From contig NZ_CP139972.1 of assembly GCF_034424315.1 (NCBI RefSeq), positions 5,828,001 through 5,892,000 on the forward strand: 64,000 nt of DNA. The letters run 5' to 3'. This DNA comes from Chitinophaga sancti. GTDB taxonomy: Bacteria; Bacteroidota; Bacteroidia; Chitinophagales; Chitinophagaceae. Positions within the stretch are counted from its first letter, which is position 1. Each line of letters starts with the position of its first letter. This document shows, piece after piece, positions 44,050 through 53,533 of the stretch. Made by a program: the position numbers and the translations under genes. Under the pieces are notes generated by a model. The model was not told the origin of the DNA. It searched no databases and saw only the letters and a program-made list of their open reading frames with translations.

Positions 44050-44252
44050 CATTGTCTATATCTATCTAATAATCTAACCAAAAACTAAATCATCATTATG
44101 AGCTGTCATCAAATGAATCACTAAATTTTTATTCGGACTCTAATAAGGAAGCCGGAATTGCTGCAACAATCCCGGCCGTAGTCTGGTCTGGCTATATGCA
44201 TATAGCCATCATGAAGAACTATTTCATTTTGTAACCAAAACCTACTCAAGGT
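44050..44252. other. Leader region before the SusC-like gene
   Basis: This gap between the anti-sigma and receptor genes has no supportable gene (only frames of under 10 codons). It contains a TAAATTTT element near 44123, a GCCGG/CCGGC stem near 44151-44176, and a perfect 20-base palindrome at 44189-44208. A sigma-dependent promoter may be located here. Confidence 0.4.
44189..44208. promoter_or_regulatory. Perfect 20-base palindrome upstream of the SusC-like gene
   Basis: TGGCTATATGCATATAGCCA is fully self-complementary and ends 44 bases before the receptor start codon. It could be a dimeric regulator site or an RNA hairpin in the leader. Confidence 0.45.
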
Positions 44253-47200
44253 ATGAATTTATCCATGCACGGCAAAGCCTGGCCTGGCAGCCGTTTTCTG
44301 TCTTCCCAAACCTTTCTGATCATGCGCCTGGCTACTTATATGATATTAGCTTGCTGCCTCCAGATTCATGCAAAGAGTTTCTCACAAAAGGTCACCTATT
44401 CCGGCAGGAATGTGGCACTGTCCAGCGTGCTGAACTCTATTAAGGATCAAACAGGTTATCTCTTTTGGTACGATGCCCGCTTGCTTGAAAATGCAAGACC
44501 GGTGAACATTTCTGTAAAAGATGCAAGCATCGAAGAGGCGATGAATATCTGCCTCAGGGATCAGCCCATCAATTACAAAATTGAAGACAATACGATCATT
44601 TTAACTCCTAAGCGGCTCATCTCGCCTGCGCTGGCTCCCCGCCAGGTGATCACAGGTGTGGTAAAGGATGAAAAAGGTAATCCGCTGCCAGGTGTTTCCG
44701 TAAGGATCAAAGGCGCGCAAAAAGGAACTTCAACCAAAGCAGATGGTAGCTTCGTGCTGGATGGTCCGGCTGGTGCTACCCTCGTATTTTCTTTTATTGG
44801 TATGGAGCAGAAAGAAATGGTTGCAGGATCGGGGGAACCGCTCAAAATAGTGATGGTGACCAAGACAGGTGCACTCGGCGAGGTCGTGGTTACCGGATTA
44901 GGTGAAACCCGTAACAAGAGTACCTTAGGCTATGCCACCGCAACGGTAGGCGGTGCAGACATTCTGAAAGCTACGCCCATCAACCCCATTGCCGCCCTGC
45001 AGGGTATGGTACCCGGCTTACAGGTTCAATCAGGTATCGGTGGCCCCCAGGGTACTACCCGCTTCCTTATCAGGGGTAGCGCATCTCTTGATCCATATGG
45101 CAACCAGCCACTCGTAGTGGTAGACGATATCATCATGGACCAGGATGTAATCATGCCAAACAAAGGCAGCGACCAGGATATGGGTAACATTCTCAAAGAC
45201 ATTAACCCTGACGATATCGAATCTATCAGCGTGCTGAAAGGTGGCGCCGTAACTGCATTGTACGGTAGCCGCGCTTCCAATGGGGTGATCCTCATCAAAA
45301 CAAAAAAAGGATTTAAACAAAAAGGTTTAGGTGTAAACGTTAGCGCAGATATCTACGCCGCTACACCTTATAAAACAGTAGACTTTCAGAACCAGTTTGG
45401 CTCAGGTTATGGCCTGACTGACTTCTCTAAAGATGCGAATGGTAACCTGAAGATCAATCCTGATACTTATGGTTACAACTTTGGCCCTGAAATGACCGGT
45501 CAGACCGTCATCGATGTTACCGGCAAAACCATCCAGAACAATCCTCGTCCACATAATATCCTGGATGCATTTCGCACAGGCATCACCAGGAACTTCAATG
45601 TCGGTTTATCTAATGGCAGTGACCTGGGTACTTACCGCTTATCTTACTCCAATCTGTACTCCGAAGGCGTAACGCCAAACAACGACATGAGTCGTAATAA
45701 CCTTGCTTTCCGTGGTACTACCAAGATTGCAAACGTACTGATGGTAGATGCAAACGTAACTTATGTTCAGAGTACAGCTATAAACCCTGCAAACGTAGGT
45801 GCCAACTATGGTACCATGAAGAATTTCGTATATGGTGGTACCCGTAACTACGATACCAAATACTGGATGTCGAACTACATCGACAAGGCCAATGGCGGCG
45901 TCAACCAAAGTGATCCAAGTGGCATGACCTCCTATGTGTGGTTCCCGCTGCTGGAGAATAAAATGACACAGACCGAAAGTAACTTCAGAGGTAGCATTGA
46001 CCTGAAAGCAGATCTGACCAATCACCTGAGATGGCAGGGTTTGGCAAGTATCAACTACATCGGTACCAATTGGGATAACAAAGAAAGAGGACAGGATGTC
46101 GGATTCGGTAATCCTAAATATCATGTAAGCAATACCAACAAAACAATAGAGCGCTACCAGTCAAGCCTCGTGTATACGAACGACCTGAGCCCTTTCTTCA
46201 GCCTGATGGTACAAGCTGGTGCTGAAATAAACCGGGGCATTCAGTCAAGTATGAGCGCATCAATGGAAGGCTATATTCTGCCGGATGTATACCGCTTGTC
46301 AAACTCTAAAGCAATTAGCACTGTCAGCGAAAGTGCACCCAATAAATATCAATCCAGCTCTGCATTTGCACAGGCTCAACTGGGTTATAAAGAATTCCTT
46401 TTCTTAAACCTGTATGGAAGAAATGACTGGAACTCTACACTCGTATATAACGATGGACATGGCGCCTATTCTTACTTCTATCCTGGCGCTGATGTGTCCT
46501 GGATCTTTACAGACAATTTCAAACTGCCTAAAGCATTTGACTATGGAAAACTACGCGCATCATTTGCCAGCGTAGGTGGTGGTACTACCAACTATACGGC
46601 TAACACAGGTGCTTATACTGCGAATGGGTCTTACAATGGAATAGCCAGCTATAGCTATAGCTCCAATACATTGCCTAACCAGTCATTGCTGCCTACCCGC
46701 TCTCACAAGTTCGAAACAGGGATCGAGTTGAAATTCTTCAAGAACAGGCTGGGTGCAGATATCACCTTCTATAACCAGGATAGCAAAGCCCAGATCATCA
46801 GTTTCTCATCACCGATCGAATCCGGTGTAAGTGCAACGCTGATCAATGGTGGTAAGGTACGTAACCGTGGTTGGGAAATTCGCCTGAATGCTACGCCAAT
46901 CAAGACGAAGAACTTCTCATGGGATACTTACTTCAACTATACCCGCAACAGGAACAAGGTACTGGACCTGCCATACAACCTGGATTATGTATCGCTGGGT
47001 GGCGGAGACGGTTTCAATGTAATTGCGAAGAAAGGAGGTGACTATGGCACCATCATCGCTAACTATGGTTATGCAATCTATAATAGCCCTGATGGCAAGC
47101 ATAGTGAAAACAATGGAAAAAGAGTGCTTAGCATGACAAATGCGAAAGGTTCCTCCGTATATGTAAGAGCACAAAACTATAATGATGGTCTCACCAAAAG

Positions 47201-47870
47201 CCCGGCTGTAGGTAACATTACCCCTGATTTCCTGGGCAACTGGCGCAATAACTTTAACTATAAACAATGGCAGTTAGGCTTTGTCCTCGATAGCAAGTTC
47301 GGTGGTAAAGTCTATTCATTCACACATGATCTGGGTAGCTGGTTAGGTAGCATGAAGAGCACTCTTCCATCCAGGAATACCAAACTGGGTGGTATCAAAT
47401 TCACCAATGCATCAGGTGTGGAAATGGAAACCGGTATGATCATAGACGGGGTGTATAAAGATGGTACAGTTGTAACTGGCCTCGATGGCGCATCCCACGA
47501 CCTCTCTGGTCTGACAATGAAAGATGCATATGACAAGGGATGGATCAATCCTACTAACTCATTCGCTTACTATCAGAACACACATAGCTGGGGCAATGGT
47601 ATTCGTGAATCTTCTATGTTCACCTCTTCATGGATATCACTGCAACAGGTAAGCCTTACCTACGATATGCCCAACAAGGTAGCAGCAAAACTGAAACTGA
47701 ATGGACTGCGCTTCTCCGTAATAGGTAATAACATCATGTACCTGTACAATAGTGCCAAAGACCATGTGAATCCTGATAACCTGAACAGCAGTGGATCTGA
47801 TGCATTCCAGGAAGTATCCGCAATGCCTTATATCCGCAACATCGGCTTCCAGATCTGGGGCAGCTTCTAA
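44253..47870 (+). CDS. SusC/RagA-type TonB-dependent receptor with STN signalling domain
   Basis: This is a 1205-residue outer-membrane transporter. After the signal peptide (about 25-41, LATYMILACCLQIHAKSFSQ) comes an STN domain (about 50-115, SVLNSIKDQTGYLFWYDARLL and INYKIEDNTIILTP), which allows contact with the FecR anti-sigma. A carboxypeptidase-regulatory-like domain follows (about 130-200, GVVKDEKGNPLPGVSVRIKG). Then come the TonB plug (LRNKST...NPIAALQGMVPGLQVQSG) with the SusC marker ESISVLKGGAVTALYGSRASNGVI, and a 22-strand barrel ending GFQIWGSF. It pairs with the SusD-like lipoprotein 34 bases downstream. The ligand is unknown. Confidence 0.93.
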   Translation: MNLSMHGKAWPGSRFLSSQTFLIMRLATYMILACCLQIHAKSFSQKVTYSGRNVALSSVLNSIKDQTGYLFWYDARLLENARPVNISVKDASIEEAMNICLRDQPINYKIEDNTIILTPKRLISPALAPRQVITGVVKDEKGNPLPGVSVRIKGAQKGTSTKADGSFVLDGPAGATLVFSFIGMEQKEMVAGSGEPLKIVMVTKTGALGEVVVTGLGETRNKSTLGYATATVGGADILKATPINPIAALQGMVPGLQVQSGIGGPQGTTRFLIRGSASLDPYGNQPLVVVDDIIMDQDVIMPNKGSDQDMGNILKDINPDDIESISVLKGGAVTALYGSRASNGVILIKTKKGFKQKGLGVNVSADIYAATPYKTVDFQNQFGSGYGLTDFSKDANGNLKINPDTYGYNFGPEMTGQTVIDVTGKTIQNNPRPHNILDAFRTGITRNFNVGLSNGSDLGTYRLSYSNLYSEGVTPNNDMSRNNLAFRGTTKIANVLMVDANVTYVQSTAINPANVGANYGTMKNFVYGGTRNYDTKYWMSNYIDKANGGVNQSDPSGMTSYVWFPLLENKMTQTESNFRGSIDLKADLTNHLRWQGLASINYIGTNWDNKERGQDVGFGNPKYHVSNTNKTIERYQSSLVYTNDLSPFFSLMVQAGAEINRGIQSSMSASMEGYILPDVYRLSNSKAISTVSESAPNKYQSSSAFAQAQLGYKEFLFLNLYGRNDWNSTLVYNDGHGAYSYFYPGADVSWIFTDNFKLPKAFDYGKLRASFASVGGGTTNYTANTGAYTANGSYNGIASYSYSSNTLPNQSLLPTRSHKFETGIELKFFKNRLGADITFYNQDSKAQIISFSSPIESGVSATLINGGKVRNRGWEIRLNATPIKTKNFSWDTYFNYTRNRNKVLDLPYNLDYVSLGGGDGFNVIAKKGGDYGTIIANYGYAIYNSPDGKHSENNGKRVLSMTNAKGSSVYVRAQNYNDGLTKSPAVGNITPDFLGNWRNNFNYKQWQLGFVLDSKFGGKVYSFTHDLGSWLGSMKSTLPSRNTKLGGIKFTNASGVEMETGMIIDGVYKDGTVVTGLDGASHDLSGLTMKDAYDKGWINPTNSFAYYQNTHSWGNGIRESSMFTSSWISLQQVSLTYDMPNKVAAKLKLNGLRFSVIGNNIMYLYNSAKDHVNPDNLNSSGSDAFQEVSAMPYIRNIGFQIWGSF

Positions 47871-47904
47871 GGTGTGATTTGTTTAATCAGAAAACTAGTT
47901 AAAG

Positions 47905-49584
47905 ATGAATAGCATTAAATATATATTCCTGCTACTGTCAGTTGCTACATGTATGATCAGTTGCAGCCGGGAGAAATTTGCTGATATGAACACAGATCCG
48001 GATGATGTATTGACTGTAGCGCCTGAACTGGAGTTTACATCAGCATTGACGGCCATTAATAGCGCAGATTTTGAATACTACTACGATTACAACAGGGCCA
48101 TGTACTACTGGACACAAACATTTGTAGCCATGAACGGCGCCCCGGCTACAGTATACGACGGTACTGGTAACCTGAATCAGCGTTACAGCAACTTCTATAC
48201 CCACGTAGGTAACCAGCTGAAAGATGTGCAGCAGCTGATTGAGAAAAAATCTGGCGATGATCGTATAAAGTACACTTACCTGCACGCCATCACTTACATC
48301 CCCATGGCTTATTATGCCAGCTATGTATCTGATGTGCAGGGGAGCATTCCATATACCGAAGCTTTCCTGGCCCGCTATACCGGGTTGCTCACACCTAAAT
48401 ACGATGCACAGGATGTCCTGTTCGATACCCTGCAGGCGCAGCTGAAAAGAAGCGTTGCCATCCTGAAATCCAGTCCAACTGTAGCACAGGCTAACCTGGG
48501 TAGCCAGGATGTTTACTTCGGGGGTAAGATCAGTTACTGGATCAAGGCGGCAAACAGTCTGCGCTTAAGACTGGCTATGCGTCTCGTAAACAGGGATGCG
48601 GCAAAAATGCAATCACTGGTACAGGAGATCCTGGCCGATGATGGTGGTTTGATCAGCTCTAATGATGAGAACTGGCAGTTTGAAAGTGCAATTACTTACG
48701 CAAAGGGAGGTAACTATAATCCCGAAAGTAACGGTAATGTATCAGGCGCCAGGAATTATGTTGATTTCATGGCCAATACAGCCGATCCCCGCATCAGGAT
48801 CTTCTTCCAGCCATCGTTTACCAAAGATGAATTTGACTCTGCTCACGCGCAGAAAATAATACCTGATTCCGTAAAGTGGGATGGAAAACAGTATAGGGGA
48901 CAGTTTGCAAACCCGGATAAATCCAAAGATTCAACTGTTAACTATTACTATTCTGAACTGAAGTTTAGTTACAAGGGCGCATCCGTAAAAAAGAGATGGG
49001 TATCTGAAATCCAGGACTCATTATTTTATAATCCTACTGCACTGCATTCAATTACATTCCCTATCATTACATATGCCGATGTATGCTTTATGCGTGCAGA
49101 ACTGGCTGTAAGAGGACTTACAAATGAAGATGCACAAGGCCTGTATTATGCAGGTATTACGGCATCTGTCAGTGCATATGACCGCATGGGTAAGATAGCC
49201 GGCGTCAACGGTTATAAAGCATTGTCAGCTGCTGAAGTAGCTGCGTACCTTGCGCAAACCGGTGTAAAATATGATCCCGCCAATGCACTGGAACAGATCT
49301 GCGTGCAGGAGTACATTAACAGTTTCAGAAACCAGAACGAAGCATGGGCTACAATCAAGCGTACTGGTTTCCCGTCTAAGACAGGTAACATTCTGCAGCG
49401 TGAACCTGTTGTAGTAGACAGCGATGAAAAAGTGATGCCGCGGCGCTTCGCAGTCAGCTATCCTTCAGTATCTGACCTGAACTATGCAAACAGGCTGGCA
49501 GCTATCGAGAGTATGGTGAAAGTAAGTGGATTCAGCACGCCGGACGATATCAAGGGTAGAGTATGGTGGGATACTGCTAATTAA
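47905..49584 (+). CDS. SusD/RagB-like surface lipoprotein
   Basis: This is a 559-residue lipoprotein with a signal peptide ending in a lipobox-like ATCMISCSREKF (modified Cys near residue 20). The mature part has the tetratricopeptide-like helical pattern of SusD proteins, for example VQQLIEKKSGDDRIKYTYLHAITYIPMAYYASYVSDVQGSIPY and YWIKAANSLRLRLAMRLVN. It matches the SusD-like group found with STN-bearing receptors, including those for peptides and small ligands, more than the classical glycan SusD. No carbohydrate-active enzyme is adjacent. A redoxin-like gene follows 9 bases later. Confidence 0.88.
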   Translation: MNSIKYIFLLLSVATCMISCSREKFADMNTDPDDVLTVAPELEFTSALTAINSADFEYYYDYNRAMYYWTQTFVAMNGAPATVYDGTGNLNQRYSNFYTHVGNQLKDVQQLIEKKSGDDRIKYTYLHAITYIPMAYYASYVSDVQGSIPYTEAFLARYTGLLTPKYDAQDVLFDTLQAQLKRSVAILKSSPTVAQANLGSQDVYFGGKISYWIKAANSLRLRLAMRLVNRDAAKMQSLVQEILADDGGLISSNDENWQFESAITYAKGGNYNPESNGNVSGARNYVDFMANTADPRIRIFFQPSFTKDEFDSAHAQKIIPDSVKWDGKQYRGQFANPDKSKDSTVNYYYSELKFSYKGASVKKRWVSEIQDSLFYNPTALHSITFPIITYADVCFMRAELAVRGLTNEDAQGLYYAGITASVSAYDRMGKIAGVNGYKALSAAEVAAYLAQTGVKYDPANALEQICVQEYINSFRNQNEAWATIKRTGFPSKTGNILQREPVVVDSDEKVMPRRFAVSYPSVSDLNYANRLAAIESMVKVSGFSTPDDIKGRVWWDTAN

Positions 49585-49593
49585 TCAAATTGT

Positions 49594-50100
49594 ATGAGGG
49601 CTATTGTATTTTTATTACTGATTTGCAATGTTGCGTTCGCGCAGGATGTGCGTCGTTATCATACACCGCTGGTCGCCATCGTATGGCTCTCGCCGGAATG
49701 CCCTTTATGCAAAAATTATACAAAGCCATTAAATGAACTCAGCCAGAAATACGCCGGCACACTTACTGTCGTCGGCGTATTTCCTGGTCACTGGTATACG
49801 CAACAGGATTATTCCGAATTTCAACAGAAGTACAAGGTCTTTTTTCCATTGTTAGCCGATCGCAAAAATAAGTGGGGGGCGCGATACCATGCGACCATAA
49901 CACCGGAAGTCTGCCTGCTGGATAGCCAGCGAAAGGTTGTTTACCAGGGAGCGATCGACAACTGGGCTACCCGCCTGGGGCAGACTAAATCCAGTGCCAC
50001 TGAGCATTACCTGGAAGACGCCATTATCAACACCCTCGCCGGCAGGGCAGTGAACCCCGCTGTGACCAAGGCGCTGGGTTGTTATATTAACGATAAATGA
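49594..50100 (+). CDS. Exported redoxin/thioredoxin-fold protein
   Basis: This is a 168-residue protein with a short signal peptide (MRAIVFLLLICNVAFAQ). It has a thioredoxin-like core with the Cys pair in WLSPECPLCKNYTKPL (C-x-x-C) near residues 36-39, then TLTVVGVFPGHWYTQQDY, the cis-Pro-like ITPEVCLLDSQRKVVYQGAI and a helical tail. A third Cys in PEVC is present. It is likely a periplasmic thiol oxidoreductase. The 4-base overlap with the copper/cytochrome protein gene suggests it serves the maturation or redox balance of that protein. In other bacteria, related redoxin, cytochrome and copper-monooxygenase modules occur fused in one protein. Confidence 0.78.
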   Translation: MRAIVFLLLICNVAFAQDVRRYHTPLVAIVWLSPECPLCKNYTKPLNELSQKYAGTLTVVGVFPGHWYTQQDYSEFQQKYKVFFPLLADRKNKWGARYHATITPEVCLLDSQRKVVYQGAIDNWATRLGQTKSSATEHYLEDAIINTLAGRAVNPAVTKALGCYINDK

Positions 50101-51383
50101 TGAGAGCACTAATTATTTTGATGGTGATGTTACTGCCTGCACGCCTGCTGCTGGCGCAGACCTATGCAGATGTACAGCCTGTGTTTGCAGCCAGGTGTGT
50201 GGGTTGTCACCATACCGGGGGATCAGCCCCCTTTTCTCTTGCCACCTACGAAGAGGTGAAGAGACGTACCTCCTTTATCAAAGAAGTGATCAATACGGGA
50301 TACATGCCACCTTTCAAGGCGGATGTACACTACCGGGATTATGCCAATAACCGCATTCTCAGCCCTGAAGAGAAACAATCCATCCTGAACTGGATTGGGG
50401 CCAATGCACCCAAAGGAAAGGCTACCATCACCCCTAAATTAGCTGCTGCTGATACCACGGCTCCCAACCTGATCCTGAAAGCAGAAAAAGCCTACACTGT
50501 AAAAGGCGATAACCAGGAGCGCTTCGTGGTATTTAAGGTGCCCTTTGAACTGAAAGATACCGCCAATATTGAACGCCTGGAATTATACACCAACAACAAG
50601 AAAGTCATTCACCATATCAATTATGGTTTTTATGCCGTGCCCGATGCCGGCAAAGATATTCACATCACACCCTCCCTCGTGGAAGCCGATATAGATACTG
50701 CCGGTCTTGAAGTAAAGCGCTACGGACCCCTAAAACAAAGTATGGTGTACTACTCCGGATGGATCCCGGGAACTACGGAGGAATTTTACCCCAAACAGTT
50801 CGGATGGGTATTGCCCAGGCGGGGGGTAGTGCTGTTCACGGTACACTATGCTGCCATTGCCGCAGATGAGGAATCTACAGTAGGCGTGAAGTTATATTAT
50901 AAGAAAGGCCCGGTACAGCGCAAAGTGCAGATCATCAGCCTGGGATCAGGCGGCGTTGCCGAAAGGGATATCCAGCCCCGCTTTGTCCTCTTCTCCAACC
51001 AGGTGAGCACCTATACCCTGAAGGTAAAAACACCGGAGGCGCAGTCCATCATGTACGTATGGCCGCATATGCACCTCCTGGGAAAGGAGTTCAGGGCCTA
51101 TGCCGTGACCCCGGAACGGGATACCATTCCCCTGGTCCATATCCCTGCCTGGGATTTCCGCTGGCAGGAACTATACCGCATGCAGCACCTGGTCAAGATC
51201 CCCGCTGGTTCGGTGATCCATATGGTCGGTACCTATGACAATACTGCAGATAACCCCGTCAACCCCAATCACCCGCCCAAACTGGTAATGTCCAGCGGAG
51301 ATATGCGGGCCAATGAAGAAATGTTCACACTTATGATGATTTATGTGCCCTATGAGGAAGGGGATGAAAAGATTGGCTTGTAA
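50097..51383 (+). CDS. Cytochrome c domain fused to type II copper monooxygenase-like domain
   Basis: This is a 428-residue exported protein. A signal peptide (MMRALIILMVMLLPARLLLA) is followed by a heme c motif Cys34-x2-Cys37-His38 (CVGCHH). The C-terminal part, from about 140, resembles peptidylglycine/dopamine beta-monooxygenase folds. It has a His-His pair at 172-173 (VIHHINYGFYAVP), a VHY motif (LFTVHYAAI), the His-x-His copper site at 324-326 (WPHMHLLGKE) and a late HMVGTYDNTADNPVNP segment containing the candidate Met ligand. All expected copper ligands therefore seem present. The substrate is unknown. It ends the sigma/SusCD cluster and is coupled to the redoxin gene. Confidence 0.78.
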   Translation: MMRALIILMVMLLPARLLLAQTYADVQPVFAARCVGCHHTGGSAPFSLATYEEVKRRTSFIKEVINTGYMPPFKADVHYRDYANNRILSPEEKQSILNWIGANAPKGKATITPKLAAADTTAPNLILKAEKAYTVKGDNQERFVVFKVPFELKDTANIERLELYTNNKKVIHHINYGFYAVPDAGKDIHITPSLVEADIDTAGLEVKRYGPLKQSMVYYSGWIPGTTEEFYPKQFGWVLPRRGVVLFTVHYAAIAADEESTVGVKLYYKKGPVQRKVQIISLGSGGVAERDIQPRFVLFSNQVSTYTLKVKTPEAQSIMYVWPHMHLLGKEFRAYAVTPERDTIPLVHIPAWDFRWQELYRMQHLVKIPAGSVIHMVGTYDNTADNPVNPNHPPKLVMSSGDMRANEEMFTLMMIYVPYEEGDEKIGL

Positions 51384-51712
51384 ACCAATCCCCTGACTGA
51401 CCAGAAAAGGATTCTTTTCCAGCCAGCCAAAATATGGGTTGGGATGGGGCTAATTGCGTTATCAATTCATCACGCCTTGATAGAAATTTAAAAAGTGGGA
51501 TTCTCAATCAAAATATTGTTGGGGTCACAAATATGAATGCGTTTACGAACAATTCTTTCTTCACTTATTTTGGAAGAAAGGGGATTAAGTTCACTACAGG
51601 ACAATAGGCCGCTTATGCTGATAATTATTTGTGACGTAAAGAAAGGGCAAAACACTCAAAACTGTATAAAATGAGCGTCTACAAAGTGTATACAAATGAA
51701 AAATTATGTATG
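51384..51712. other. Gene-free stretch between converging units
   Basis: About 330 bases without a supportable gene. A 24-codon plus-strand frame starting near 51532 has no support. No strong terminator hairpin is seen, only a short GAAAAG/CTTTTC stem near 51402-51417. Confidence 0.4.
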
Positions 51713-53359
51713 TTATACGTTGACCTTCAGCTTTTTATTTAGTCTTGTTTTCGCTTGTCGTACACTCGCTGCTTCAATATTAAGCAGGGTGGCAATCTCT
51801 TTTGTAGATAAGTTGATATGGAAATAGGCGTATAATCTCAGCTCATTATTGGTGAGACTGGGGTGTTTCAATTTCAGTTTTTCGAAGAAACCGGGGTGTA
51901 CCTGTTCAAAATGTAACCTGAATTTATCCCATTCGGCATCCAGGAATTTATGTTCCCGCAACGATGTTTTGATGGATTTTATAGCCGGGTATAGTTCATC
52001 AATATCATGTAATTGTTTTTTCAGGTCATCCAGCAATTTATTTTTCTGGTGGATGTAGAGACTATTACTCACCAGCTCCCGGTTATTGGTATCCAGTTTT
52101 TGCTGTAGTTGTTCATTTCTGTCTTTCTCTGCCTGTATAGCAAGGGTGATCTGCTCATTTTCTTTTTCAATCAGCCAGTGGTGATGCCTGCTTTTAGCAA
52201 TGTCTGTTTCCAGCCGGGCTATTTCATAACCTTTGGCATCCAGTTCCTCATGGATGGTTTTGATGCGGGAGATCAGCACGATGGTGAAGGTAATGAGCTG
52301 GGAGATGATAGCGATCTCTGGCAGCAGGGAGCTGTTATTGGAATAAGTGGGCGCAGAATTGATAATGAAGAATATGGCCAGCCCGGTAGCAAATACAATG
52401 GGCAGGGTATTGGCCAGCATGAAGGCCCCGGCTGCCCGGATGCGTTTTTTGTATGCTACTATGCTGGTAATCAATATACTTAGGGAAAGTATACAGATAT
52501 ACACATCCTCGTATACCAGGGTATAATTGTCCATATAAAACCAACCGGATATGGTCGCAATACATGGAATGAGCTCAAAAATGATATACCCGACCAGCAA
52601 ATAATGCAACACTTTATCATAGATTGGCAAGAGTTCTTTAGTGCGGAGGTAGGAGCGGGTCAGTTGAATGAGCCCGGTAAAAATGATCATACAACCAATA
52701 TGCAAAAAGAGGGAGTTGAGGTTGTACATATACACCGTACCATCAGGCATAGACCTGAGTTGATAACAGGAGAAGGGCAGCAGCTGGTTCGTAAAATGTT
52801 TGAAAGAAGTAATGAAGATCATGGATCCCACCTGTACCACCAGGTACCAGAGGTTGACCCGGTCATGTAACTGGAACCAGGTATATAAATTATACGCTGC
52901 AAAACAGCCCAGCAGGGTAATCGTGATAATCCAGGAAATGATGAGCAGGTGATCCCGGCTGGCAGCGGCTATTTCCTTTTCCAGGCGGATGCTGGGATGG
53001 ACCCTGTAGCCATAGCGCTGTAGTTCCGTTACATGCAATTGCAGATCCAGGCTAGTGTTCGAGTTGCCCTTGAATGTAAGGTATATTTCCCCTCTTTCGC
53101 GCTGGCGGGATGGAACTGCCGGACCTGCTTTATAAGGCTTTCCGTCTATATATAATGTATAATTCAGTGGTTCGGTGAGGGAAAACCGGTATCTTTCATC
53201 GTTGGGATAGGGGTTCCCCACTATGATCCGGGTAGAATCAGTGCTGATTTCCAGAACTGGTTCATTATTCAGATAGTGAATTTTAGATTGTGCGCGTACC
53301 CCCAATGTAGCGAACAGTAGTAGTATAGAAATGAAATGATTAGCGACTCCAGATGGCAT
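51713..53359 (-). CDS. 7TM-DISM sensor with coiled coil and LuxR-type HTH
   Basis: This is a 548-residue membrane-bound transcription regulator. A signal peptide (about 1-23) leads into a periplasmic beta-rich ligand domain (about 24-130, 7TMR-DISMED2-like). Seven hydrophobic helices follow (about 138-365, starting LLIISWIITITLLGCFAAYNLY), then a long coiled coil (about 370-450). The C-terminal helix-turn-helix has LTNNELRLYAYFHINLSTKEIATLLNIEAASVRQAKTRL, a two-component-independent LuxR-like effector. Such proteins probably regulate genes directly from the membrane. It is convergent with the copper protein gene, and its own promoter has TTTTG, 20 bases, TACCTTTC. Confidence 0.87.
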   Translation of the reverse strand: MPSGVANHFISILLLFATLGVRAQSKIHYLNNEPVLEISTDSTRIIVGNPYPNDERYRFSLTEPLNYTLYIDGKPYKAGPAVPSRQRERGEIYLTFKGNSNTSLDLQLHVTELQRYGYRVHPSIRLEKEIAAASRDHLLIISWIITITLLGCFAAYNLYTWFQLHDRVNLWYLVVQVGSMIFITSFKHFTNQLLPFSCYQLRSMPDGTVYMYNLNSLFLHIGCMIIFTGLIQLTRSYLRTKELLPIYDKVLHYLLVGYIIFELIPCIATISGWFYMDNYTLVYEDVYICILSLSILITSIVAYKKRIRAAGAFMLANTLPIVFATGLAIFFIINSAPTYSNNSSLLPEIAIISQLITFTIVLISRIKTIHEELDAKGYEIARLETDIAKSRHHHWLIEKENEQITLAIQAEKDRNEQLQQKLDTNNRELVSNSLYIHQKNKLLDDLKKQLHDIDELYPAIKSIKTSLREHKFLDAEWDKFRLHFEQVHPGFFEKLKLKHPSLTNNELRLYAYFHINLSTKEIATLLNIEAASVRQAKTRLNKKLKVNV

Positions 53360-53376
53360 AATTATCTAATACTGGC

Positions 53377-53407
53377 GAAAGGTAGATGATAATGAGTTAA
53401 AAAGCAA
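53377..53407 (-). promoter_or_regulatory. Promoter of the 7TM-DISM/LuxR gene
   Basis: On the minus strand a TTTTG element ending at 53405 is followed after 20 bases by TACCTTTC (53384-53377), one mismatch from TAnnTTTG. The start codon is 17 bases further. Confidence 0.5.
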
Positions 53408-53533
53408 AATGAGAGAAGTTGTATATTTGGGGGATTCGGAAGGGGGCTACGGCCGGCTTAGTTGGATTCAAAATGATACGCTACCAATTTTAAAGATTCA
53501 CTCAGTAACCTATAAATTTATATCTTGTGGTAC

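Noticed and set aside
44098..44124. Very short ORF (8 codons) before the SusC-like gene as a leader peptide
   Set aside because: There is no run of regulatory codons and no linked terminator, so attenuation is not supported.
51532..51606. 24-codon frame between the copper protein and 7TM regulator genes
   Set aside because: No conserved motif, no leader or core character, and no terminator after it.
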